A stretch of DNA of 5,128 bases from Dehalococcoidia bacterium. Its GTDB lineage: Bacteria; Chloroflexota; Dehalococcoidia; Dehalococcoidales; W693. The notes beneath the pieces were generated by a model. That model did no database searches. It saw only the letters and a program-made list of their open reading frames with translations, and was not told the DNA's origin. The number at the start of each line of letters is the position of its first letter. The first letter of the stretch is position 1. Below, piece after piece: positions 1-5,128 of the stretch. The position numbers and the translations under genes are program-made. Location: positions 1 to 5,128 of the forward strand of contig DAOUSH010000048.1 of assembly GCA_030627335.1 (NCBI GenBank), written 5' to 3'.

Positions 1-1
1 C

Positions 2-103
2 AGCCAGCCGGAAATAGACGGTGCCCTGGTCGGCGGCGCCAGCCTGAAAGCGGAGCAGTTTATCAGCATTGTCAGGCAAACAGCAGAGATTAGAGGTAGC
101 TAG
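2..103 (+). CDS. tpiA: Triose-phosphate isomerase, C-terminal fragment (5' end outside window)
   Basis: Only the last 33 codons are present, read in the frame beginning at base 2 and ending at TAG 101-103. The peptide contains EIDGALVGGASLKAEQF, which matches the C-terminal strand 8 and phosphate-binding loop of triose-phosphate isomerase (typical GALVGGASL). The following helix (FISIVRQ) also fits the family's end. The enzyme interconverts dihydroxyacetone phosphate and glyceraldehyde 3-phosphate in the cytoplasm, in glycolysis and gluconeogenesis. The catalytic Lys, His and Glu lie upstream of the window and cannot be checked. miaA follows after 14 bases on the same strand, so the two are probably co-transcribed. 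The assignment rests on a short but distinctive segment. Confidence 0.88.
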   Translation, partial: SQPEIDGALVGGASLKAEQFISIVRQTAEIRGS

Positions 104-117
104 CTGAATATAATTAT

Positions 118-1038
118 ATGAACGGCCTGATAGCTATCGTTGGTCCCACCGGTGTAGGTAAGAGCCGCCTGGCTCTTCGGCTGGCGCAGAGCTTTAATGG
201 AGAGATAGTCAGCGCTGACAGCCGACAGGTATACCGCTATATGGATATAGGCACCGCCAAGCCCAGCCGTCGGGAGCTTGCACTTATCCCTCACCACTTG
301 ATTGACATAATCAACCCTGACGAGCCTTTTAGCCTGGCTCAATACCAGGAGCTAGCCGCCAATGCCATCAACGGCATAATCCAGCGTCAAAAAATACCCT
401 TTCTGGCCGGCGGTAGTGGGCAGTATGTGTGGTCTGTACTGGAAGGCTGGGGAATACCCCGGGTACCTCCCAACCCGAACCTGAGGCACAACTTGGAAAA
501 AAAGGCGGCTGGTGGTGGCAGGGAGGAGCTTTACCGCGAACTTGAGCTGATTGACCCGGCAGCCGCTAGCAGAATTGACCGCCATAATGTACGGCGGGTA
601 ATCAGAGCGCTGGAGATCGCCAGAGGTTCTGATGTATCCACAACTGGGTGTCAAACCGAGAAAACGCCTCCTTTTAGAAGCATCATTATAGGGCTGACGA
701 CGGACAGGGATGAGCTATACCGCAGGATTGACGCCAGAGTGGATGCTATGATGGAGCAGGGGCTTGTGGAAGAGGTAAAGAAATTAATAAATATGGGCTA
801 CGGGCTAAACCTGCCGGCTATGTCCGGCATCGGCTACCGGCAGATCGGGGTGTTCCTTGAAAGCGGCATAACTATGGAGACAGCCGTCCAGCAAATAAAG
901 TTCGAGAGCCACCGCTTTGTTCGTCAGCAGTATAACTGGTTCCACCCAAAAGATGATAGAATAAGGTGGTTTGATATACAGGGAAGGGTAGAGGAGGAGA
1001 TTGCAGCATTGATCGCCGAGTTTACAGGTAGCGATTAG
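118..1038 (+). CDS. miaA: tRNA dimethylallyltransferase MiaA
   Basis: MiaA transfers a dimethylallyl group from DMAPP to N6 of adenosine 37 in tRNAs reading UNN codons, the first step towards ms2i6A, which supports codon-anticodon stability. The 306-residue protein is of usual family length. It has a P-loop GPTGVGKS at 9-16, the catalytic-Asp motif DSRQVYR at 34-40, GTAKP at 45-49, HHLID at 59-63 and the loop GGSGQYV at 98-104. The tRNA-contact segment DPAAASRIDRHNVRR lies in the middle, MSGIGYRQI and then RQQYNWF towards the C-terminus. Residue 100 is Ser where many homologues have Thr, a conservative change. ATG 118 is the only in-frame start after the tpiA stop. It lacks a good Shine-Dalgarno: AGAGG at 92-96 lies too far upstream, inside tpiA. 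This suggests re-initiation or coupling. dapF starts 10 bases after the stop. Confidence 0.96.
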   Translation: MNGLIAIVGPTGVGKSRLALRLAQSFNGEIVSADSRQVYRYMDIGTAKPSRRELALIPHHLIDIINPDEPFSLAQYQELAANAINGIIQRQKIPFLAGGSGQYVWSVLEGWGIPRVPPNPNLRHNLEKKAAGGGREELYRELELIDPAAASRIDRHNVRRVIRALEIARGSDVSTTGCQTEKTPPFRSIIIGLTTDRDELYRRIDARVDAMMEQGLVEEVKKLINMGYGLNLPAMSGIGYRQIGVFLESGITMETAVQQIKFESHRFVRQQYNWFHPKDDRIRWFDIQGRVEEEIAALIAEFTGSD

Positions 1039-1048
1039 GCAATAGAGT

Positions 1049-1915
1049 ATGACGATAAAGTTTACCAAGCTCCAAAGCGCCGGTAACGACTTCGTGCTGG
1101 TGGAGACTGATGGCGATAGCCACGAATGGTCTCGGCTCGCCAGAGATATCTGTCGGCGTAACTATGACGTCGGCGCTGATGGCTTGTTGCTTCTTCTGCC
1201 TTCCACGGTTGCCGACCTCGGTATGAGGGTGATAAACGCCGATGGCTCCGAGTCGGAAGCCTGCGGTAACGGGCTGCGGTGTCTGGTTAAATATGCTATC
1301 GACAACGAACTTACCGACGCCGGGGCTGACGAAGTATCAATCGAGACTATCGCCGGCATAAGGAAAGCCAGACTCATTGTGGAAAAGGGTAAGGTAAATA
1401 AAATTCAGGTGGCGATGGGAAAACCAGAGTTTGAGGCGGTTAAAATCCCAGTGCTGGTCGAGCCGGGCAAGGGAAGGTTGGTTGACATAAATCTTATAAC
1501 AGATTACTCTCTTGATATAGATGGCAAAGAGTTGATGTTGAGCTTCGTTTCTATGGGCAATCCACACGCCATCTACTTTTGGGAGGGACCGGTATCGGAG
1601 TTTCCGCTGTCACGGGTAGGACAGGCAGTAGAAAAGCACCGCCTCTTTCCCAGGCGGGTCAACTTTGAGGTTGTCAATGTTATCAACCGCCGGCGTATTG
1701 ATGTCCGGGTGTGGGAAAGGGGAGTGGGTGAAACGCTGGCTTGCGGCAGTGGTGCCTGCGCTGTGGCAGTCGCCGCTCAAATACTGGGGTATGTGGATAA
1801 TCCAGTCGATATAATACTACCTGGTGGCATGCTGGAGGTAGCCTGGGATAGAGTGGGGGAGGTAGTGCTCAGCGGAATGGCTGAAACAGTGTTTACCGGA
1901 GAATGGCCGGAATAG
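1049..1915 (+). CDS. dapF: Diaminopimelate epimerase DapF
   Basis: DapF is a cofactor-independent cytoplasmic epimerase converting LL-diaminopimelate to meso-diaminopimelate, the direct precursor of lysine and, where present, a peptidoglycan component. The protein has 288 residues, slightly above the common length of about 275. The N-terminus carries the family motif SAGNDF (10-15). Both halves of the active site are present: Cys72 in ACGNGLRC (71-78) and Cys232 in TLACGSGACA, the acid-base thiol pair. RVWERGVGET (220-229) precedes the second Cys as usual, and SMGNPHAI lies in between. ATG 1049 begins at the family-typical position; AGAG directly before it and AGG at 1037-1039 give only a weak ribosome site. 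It sits 10 bases after miaA and 30 bases before dapL, the preceding enzyme in the pathway. Confidence 0.97.
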   Translation: MTIKFTKLQSAGNDFVLVETDGDSHEWSRLARDICRRNYDVGADGLLLLLPSTVADLGMRVINADGSESEACGNGLRCLVKYAIDNELTDAGADEVSIETIAGIRKARLIVEKGKVNKIQVAMGKPEFEAVKIPVLVEPGKGRLVDINLITDYSLDIDGKELMLSFVSMGNPHAIYFWEGPVSEFPLSRVGQAVEKHRLFPRRVNFEVVNVINRRRIDVRVWERGVGETLACGSGACAVAVAAQILGYVDNPVDIILPGGMLEVAWDRVGEVVLSGMAETVFTGEWPE

Positions 1916-1945
1916 AAGAAATACTTTTACGAGGTTACAGGAAAT

Positions 1946-3133
1946 ATGAGAATGTCCCGCAGAATGGAAGGGCTAAAGCCTTATCTCTTTGTCGAAATCA
2001 ACAAAATGATTGCCGAGAAGAAAGCCAGAGGCGAGGAGGTAATAAGCTTTGCCATAGGCGACCCCGATACCCCCACGCCGGAGAACATAATCAACAGGTT
2101 GTGCCAGTCGGCGCGAGACCCGGCAAACCATCGCTACCCGGAGACGGTCGGCTTGCCTGAACTGCGCCAAGCCATAGCCGGCTGGTACCAGAGGCGCTTC
2201 GGCGTCTCCCTCGATGCTGACAGGGAGGTGTTGCCCCTTATCGGCGCCAAGGAGGGCATTGCCCACATCGCACTGTGCTTCATCGACCCTGGAGACATCG
2301 CCCTGGTGCCCGACCCAGCCTACCCCGTTTATTCTATAAGTGCCACCCTGGCCGGTGGTGAGCCTTATTACATGCCGCTTACTGAGGGAAGAAACTATCT
2401 GCCTGACCTGGACGCCATCCCCGAAGAAGTACTGAGGAAGGCGAAACTTATATGGCTTAACTATCCCAACAACCCCACCGGCGCCGTCGCCTACCTTGAT
2501 TTCTTTAGTCGGGTTGTCCAATTTGCCCGCCAGCATAACATAGCTGTCTGCCATGATGCTCCGTATACGGAAAACGCCTTTGACGGATACCAGCCAATCA
2601 GCTTCCTGCAGGCTGATGGAGCCAGAGAGGTGGGGGTGGAGTTTCATTCCCTGTCAAAGAGCTATAACATGACCGGCTGGCGGATAGGAATGGCCGTTGG
2701 CAACGCCGAAATGATAGGCGCACTGGGAAGCGTCAAGTCGAATCTGGACTCGGGGATACCGCAGGCTATCCAGTATGCCGCCATTGAGGCTCTCAGTGGT
2801 CCCCAGGATTGTATTGCCGATCTTAATGCCGTTTATCAGCGGCGACGCGATCTTATTATCGAAGTGCTGAACGATATCGGTCTTAAAGCCAAACCGGCTA
2901 AGGCGGGTCTTTATATCTGGGCTAAGGTGCCCAAGGACTATACATCTATGGAGTTCGCCAGCGATTTGCTGGACAAGGTCGGCGTGGTCGTTATTCCGGG
3001 TGTGGGTTATGGCAGTAACGGCGAGGGCTATGTGAGATTGTCCTTAACCATCCCTGATGCCGGGTTGGTTAAAGGCTTATCCCGTCTTGCCGCCTGGCAG
3101 GATAGCAAGAACAGATTTAAGCAGAAGAAATAG
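1946..3133 (+). CDS. dapL: LL-diaminopimelate aminotransferase DapL (PLP fold type I)
   Basis: DapL uses glutamate as amino donor to convert tetrahydrodipicolinate directly to LL-diaminopimelate, bypassing the succinylase, acetylase and dehydrogenase routes. At 395 residues it has the expected length. Motifs in order are RRMEGLKPYLF near the N-terminus, AIGDPDTPTPENI, NHRYPETVGLPELR, IGAKEGIAH, NYPNNPTG at 172-179 (Asn176 a likely PLP contact), HDAPYT with Asp204 facing the PLP nitrogen and Tyr207, the Schiff-base Lys238 in SLSKSYNMTGWRIG, and Arg364 in GYVRLSL for the substrate carboxylate. The NHRYP and KEGIAHI segments fit DapL better than a generic aspartate aminotransferase. Two starts compete: ATG 1946 and ATG 1952. 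AGGA at 1939-1942 is better spaced for 1952 (9 bases against 3), so MSRRMEG may be the real N-terminus. dapF just upstream strengthens the substrate call. Confidence 0.93.
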   Translation: MRMSRRMEGLKPYLFVEINKMIAEKKARGEEVISFAIGDPDTPTPENIINRLCQSARDPANHRYPETVGLPELRQAIAGWYQRRFGVSLDADREVLPLIGAKEGIAHIALCFIDPGDIALVPDPAYPVYSISATLAGGEPYYMPLTEGRNYLPDLDAIPEEVLRKAKLIWLNYPNNPTGAVAYLDFFSRVVQFARQHNIAVCHDAPYTENAFDGYQPISFLQADGAREVGVEFHSLSKSYNMTGWRIGMAVGNAEMIGALGSVKSNLDSGIPQAIQYAAIEALSGPQDCIADLNAVYQRRRDLIIEVLNDIGLKAKPAKAGLYIWAKVPKDYTSMEFASDLLDKVGVVVIPGVGYGSNGEGYVRLSLTIPDAGLVKGLSRLAAWQDSKNRFKQKK

Positions 3134-3144
3134 CTTTACATAAC

Positions 3145-3150
3145 AGGAGG
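3145..3150 (+). promoter_or_regulatory. Strong ribosome binding site that places the hflX start upstream of GTG 3207
   Basis: AGGAGG followed by GGG lies 11-16 bases after the dapL stop. It is far too distant from GTG 3207 (56 bases) to serve it, but sits 5 bases before ATC 3156 in the hflX frame. It is the best Shine-Dalgarno in the housekeeping part of the window, which argues that translation starts right behind it. Confidence 0.7.
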
Positions 3151-3155
3151 GGGCG

Positions 3156-4346
3156 ATCGCTAAAGATACGGTATCTACCCGGGCGTCATCGGAAAGGGCA
3201 TTCCTGGTGGCGGTAGCTGTCGATAGAGCCAGTGACGGGTGGTCGGTGGAAGAATCCCTTAAGGAACTGGCTCAGCTGGCAGATACAGCCGGGGCTAAGG
3301 TAGTCGGCAAGCTCGCCCAGAGGTTGCATACGCCGTCCCGAACGCACTATCTGGGTAAAGGTAAGCTGGAGGAGCTATCGGCGGCAAAGGAAAGCACCGG
3401 TTACAATCTGGTTATATTTGACGATGAGCTTACGCCGCTACAGCAGAGAAACCTGGAGGATGCCCTGAAGGTGAAGGTCATCGACAGGGTGGCGCTAATT
3501 CTGGATATTTTTACCCGACACGCCCACACCCACGAAGGCAAGCTACAGGTCGAGCTGGCACAGCACCAATACCTTCTGCCCCGCCTCGCCGGGCAGTGGA
3601 GCCATCTGGAAAGGCTCGGCGGCGGCATTGGTACCAGGGGGCCCGGCGAATCACAGCTCGAGACCGACCGGCGTATCATCCGTCGTAAAATAAACCATCT
3701 GAAATTGCGGATTGAAGAGGTGAGAAAACACCGTATGCTGTACCGTCAGCAGCGCCAGAAGAGCAGTCTGCCAATAGTCGCCTTGGTGGGATATACCAAT
3801 ACCGGTAAAAGTACTCTGCTTAACAGTCTAAGTCATGCCGGGGTTCTTGTCGAAGACAAGCTGTTTGCGACATTAGACCCGACCACCAGGCGTTTAACCC
3901 TGCCCGATAAGAATGCCGTCCTGATGAGCGATACCGTCGGCTTCATCAGAAAACTACCGCCAGCGGTTATCGATGCCTTCCGGGCGACTCTTGAGGAATT
4001 GACAGAGGCAACTATTATTCTCCATGTGGTCGACCTGTCCGCACATAATGCCGCCGAGCAGTGCCAGGTGGTCGAGGATATACTTGACGACCTGAGCCTT
4101 AGCAATAAGCCAAGAATTACGGCGCTTAACAAAATAGATCTGTTGCTGGAGTTCTCAAGTGATTGGGATGAAGATGAGGCAACCAACTATCTCACAAGAA
4201 TGACCGGTGGTGCTGAGAAAAATATGGTGATGATTTCGGCAAAAAAGGGTTGGGGTCTGAAAAAATTCCTTGAAAACATCAACCGTGTCGTCAATTTAAC
4301 AAAAAGCCCGCTTTTAGAAAACCCCCTGAATAATGAGGCTCTGTAA
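3156..4346 (+). CDS. hflX: Ribosome-associated GTPase HflX (probable AUC start; conventional start GTG 3207)
   Basis: HflX is a cytoplasmic GTPase that binds the 50S subunit and splits or rescues stalled ribosomes under stress. The N-terminal domain includes WSVEESLKELAQLADTAGAKVVG, DELTPLQQRNLE and DIFTRHAHTHEGKLQVELAQ. The linker GGGIGTRGPGE is at 155-165 and the G domain has G1 GYTNTGKST (212-220), FATLDPTTRR, G3 DTVGFI (259-264), G4 NKID (325-328) and G5 SAK (361-363), numbered from ATC 3156. The reading frame is open back to TAA 3141. The residues SERAFLV just before GTG 3207 match the first strand of HflX, so GTG would cut it. No ATG, GTG or TTG lies between 3144 and 3207; ATC 3156 sits behind AGGAGG. 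From 3156 the product has 396 residues, from GTG 379. It ends soon after the G domain, shorter than the 426-residue E. coli protein. Function is certain; the start is inferred. Confidence 0.93.
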   Translation: MAKDTVSTRASSERAFLVAVAVDRASDGWSVEESLKELAQLADTAGAKVVGKLAQRLHTPSRTHYLGKGKLEELSAAKESTGYNLVIFDDELTPLQQRNLEDALKVKVIDRVALILDIFTRHAHTHEGKLQVELAQHQYLLPRLAGQWSHLERLGGGIGTRGPGESQLETDRRIIRRKINHLKLRIEEVRKHRMLYRQQRQKSSLPIVALVGYTNTGKSTLLNSLSHAGVLVEDKLFATLDPTTRRLTLPDKNAVLMSDTVGFIRKLPPAVIDAFRATLEELTEATIILHVVDLSAHNAAEQCQVVEDILDDLSLSNKPRITALNKIDLLLEFSSDWDEDEATNYLTRMTGGAEKNMVMISAKKGWGLKKFLENINRVVNLTKSPLLENPLNNEAL

Positions 4347-4358
4347 TCAAATTTTAGC

Positions 4359-4480
4359 CACTTAAATCACTTAACGAATGGTATTCTACTTATACATCTT
4401 AATTTTGGCTTCTGCCGCTTGCTGACGCTTGAGATAACGGCTAAAACTAACATACTGGCTTAAAAGGGGCAAAATGGGGC
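4359..4480. repeat. Three short direct-repeat pairs with 9-10 base period
   Basis: CACTTAA occurs at 4359-4365 and 4368-4374 (period 9), CGCTTG at 4416-4421 and 4426-4431 (period 10), and AAAAGGGGC / AAAATGGGGC at 4462-4470 and 4471-4480 (imperfect, about one helical turn). Direct half-sites spaced by one turn can be regulator binding sites, but each pair is short and could be chance in a low-complexity, AT-rich region. Confidence 0.3.
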
Positions 4481-4591
4481 TTTTCACACCTCATTATTAC
4501 AAAGTTCTCTACTTTTTCACGGGTTGGGTTTTACTAAAGAGGCGTTCAGATAAAGTGATGGGGTCTTTGTTTAAATAACATTTGTAGATAT

Positions 4592-4610
4592 AATTAAGGT
4601 TTTTTTAATT
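4592..4610. repeat. Weak AT-only inverted repeat
   Basis: AATTAA (4592-4597) and TTAATT (4605-4610) are perfect complements around the 7-base loop GGTTTTT. The stem has no G-C pairs, so it is a poor terminator on either strand, although the T-run makes a weak termination or pausing role conceivable. Confidence 0.25.
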
Positions 4611-4687
4611 TCATCCTTTAGCCCATGAAGTACGACAAACTTTTCATCGGCCATTTCTTGCTCTTTATTATTTATCACACCCTGATA

Positions 4688-4693
4688 TATAAT
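4688..4693 (+). promoter_or_regulatory. Candidate -10 element for the small-protein pair
   Basis: A perfect TATAAT lies 30 bases before ATG 4724, which would give a short leader. The -35 side is poor: at 17-base spacing the hexamer is TTATTA (4665-4670), and the better TTGCTC at 4658-4663 is 24 bases away. The surrounding DNA is AT-rich, so a chance match is quite possible. The break in composition after hflX makes a separate promoter here reasonable. Confidence 0.35.
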
Positions 4694-4723
4694 ATAGCCA
4701 AATAAAATCAATAGAGGTAAACG

Positions 4724-4987
4724 ATGACAAAACAGAATAGTTGGGATTGGGGGAAGATAGGCATGCTAATTATAGTCTTGGGGATTATCCTTCTTGTAAT
4801 CGGTGTTTTTCTATGGCAAACCGGCTTAAATAATCAGGAGTTGACAACACGAGAACAAAAATCTTCGTTTTTCCCAGAACATTACGAGGTTGGACAACAG
4901 CAGGAGGTAGCAGGTCTAACAATGCTGGCAATTGGTTCCATCGCTACCATTGGTGGTGGGCTAGTCTTAATAAGGAGTAGGAGGTGA
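4724..4987 (+). CDS. Small two-helix membrane protein of unknown function
   Basis: This 87-residue protein is not recognised as any named family. Two hydrophobic segments are visible: residues 12-31 (IGMLIIVLGIILLVIGVFLW) and about 63-83 (rich in Gly, Ile, Leu). They are joined by a polar loop of about 30 residues with net negative charge (Glu39, 44, 52, 55, 61). The end RSRR and Lys3/Lys11 at the start suggest, by the positive-inside rule, that both termini face the cytoplasm and the loop faces out. No signal peptide cleavage motif or catalytic motif is seen. ATG 4724 has AGAGGT at 4713-4718 at a good distance and a TATAAT further upstream. Base composition (about 40% GC in a sample) is lower than in the housekeeping genes. 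It is followed within 3 bases by a Cys-rich protein gene, so the two probably work or are expressed together. Confidence 0.75.
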   Translation: MTKQNSWDWGKIGMLIIVLGIILLVIGVFLWQTGLNNQELTTREQKSSFFPEHYEVGQQQEVAGLTMLAIGSIATIGGGLVLIRSRR

Positions 4988-4988
4988 T
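4979..4988 (+). promoter_or_regulatory. Perfect extended ribosome binding site overlapping the upstream stop codon
   Basis: AGGAGGTGAT is a full 10-base complement to the usual 3' end of 16S rRNA. It contains the TGA stop (4985-4987) of the membrane-protein gene and sits 6 bases (from AGGAGG) before ATG 4991. This supports ATG 4991 as the start and implies strong, probably coupled translation of the second gene. Confidence 0.85.
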
Positions 4989-4990
4989 AA

Positions 4991-5128
4991 ATGGCTAAGA
5001 CTAGCGAGCTTTACAATGGCTGTCCTCTATCAAAACTTTCGCCAACGGAAAAAGGGTATTGTGGAACTTGCCCTCAAAAATATGATTGCATTTTCTGGAC
5101 AATCCTAAATAAAATTGAGAATATGGAA
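4991..5128 (+). CDS. Cysteine-rich protein of unknown function, N-terminal part (runs off right edge)
   Basis: Forty-six codons are open from ATG 4991 to the last base of the window, with no stop, so the gene continues beyond it. The start is fixed by AGGAGGTGAT directly upstream. The visible part holds four cysteines, Cys11, 24, 27 and 33, within NGCPLSKL, GYCGTCPQKYDC, giving spacing C-x12-C-x2-C-x5-C. Such spacing would suit a zinc site or an iron-sulfur cluster, but no known family is recognised and the ligands are inferred. No signal peptide or transmembrane stretch is seen, so the N-terminal part is probably cytoplasmic. Residues after Cys33 (IFWTILNKIENME) look like the start of an amphipathic helix. 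The 3-base gap to the upstream membrane-protein gene points to a two-gene operon. Confidence 0.7.
   Translation, partial: MAKTSELYNGCPLSKLSPTEKGYCGTCPQKYDCIFWTILNKIENME

Larger units (their letters stand above)
4347..4723. other. AT-rich intergenic stretch without a supported gene
   Basis: These 377 bases separate hflX from the small-membrane-protein gene. Hand counting gives about 34% GC over 4381-4740, well below the genes upstream. No intrinsic terminator (GC-rich hairpin plus T-run) could be found after hflX. The contents are short direct repeats near 4359-4374, 4416-4431 and 4462-4480, a weak inverted repeat at 4592-4610, and short ORFs at 4474-4578 (+, 34 aa), 4625-4705 (+, 26 aa) and 4386-4472 (-, 28 aa from TTG). 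None of these ORFs has a convincing start signal. The 8-base pair TTTTAGCC 4352-4359 and GGCTAAAA 4439-4446 is complementary but 79 bases apart and expected about once by chance. Confidence 0.6.

Noticed and set aside
1903..2160. 85-codon + frame bridging the end of dapF and the start of dapL
   Set aside because: It overlaps two well-supported genes in another frame and its translation resembles no known protein; it is a shadow.
1973..2647. 224-codon open frame on the minus strand opposite dapL
   Set aside because: It lies wholly inside dapL, which has intact family motifs; the translation shows no recognisable domain. Long antisense frames are common opposite GC-biased genes.
3833..4186. 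117-codon minus-strand frame opposite the HflX G domain
   Set aside because: The plus strand encodes all five GTPase motifs here; the minus frame is Ser-rich and featureless, typical of a shadow.
4301..4316. AAAAGC / GCTTTT palindrome near the end of hflX, considered as a terminator
   Set aside because: The loop would be only 2 bases, the stem is AT-rich, and it lies inside the coding region about 30 bases before the stop.
4352..4446. 8-base inverted repeat TTTTAGCC ... GGCTAAAA, considered as ends of a small mobile element
   Set aside because: The arms are 79 bases apart, do not extend, have no visible target-site duplication, and one such match is expected by chance in a region this size.
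4625..4705. 26-codon ORF with a hydrophobic product between hflX and the small membrane gene
   Set aside because: There is no ribosome binding site, it overlaps the candidate -10 element, and T-rich sequence makes hydrophobic frames by chance.

Overview
The window looks like a bacterial chromosome segment, most likely from the Chloroflexota class Dehalococcoidia. The reasons are the LL-diaminopimelate aminotransferase (DapL) next to dapF, the compact co-directional run miaA-dapF-dapL-hflX behind the end of a triose-phosphate isomerase gene, and moderate-to-high GC in the core genes. The organism call rests on recalled gene order and protein style; no search was run. All supported genes are on the + strand.

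Positions 1-4346 form a tight housekeeping cluster with gaps of 10-30 bases, probably one transcription unit. It holds the 3' end of tpiA (glycolysis), miaA (tRNA A37 prenylation), dapF and dapL (consecutive steps of meso-diaminopimelate/lysine synthesis by the aminotransferase route) and hflX (ribosome-associated GTPase). DapL makes LL-DAP from tetrahydrodipicolinate and DapF epimerises it to meso-DAP, so the two adjacent genes are a pathway pair. The oddity here is hflX: its family-conserved N-terminus extends upstream of the first conventional start codon (GTG 3207). The only start-like codon at a good distance from a strong AGGAGG is an ATC at 3156.

Positions 4347-4723 have no convincing gene. 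Base composition falls sharply (about 34% GC by hand count over 4381-4740, against about 62% in a sample of dapL). The stretch contains short direct repeats, a weak AT-only inverted repeat and a few very short ORFs. No clear intrinsic terminator was found.

Positions 4724-5128 hold a different kind of material: an 87-residue two-helix membrane protein of unknown function, apparently translationally coupled to a cysteine-rich protein that runs off the right edge. The second gene has a perfect AGGAGGTGAT ribosome binding site overlapping the first gene's stop codon. This AT-richer pair looks like accessory sequence attached to the end of the housekeeping cluster. No RNA genes, CRISPR arrays or insertion sequences were recognised.
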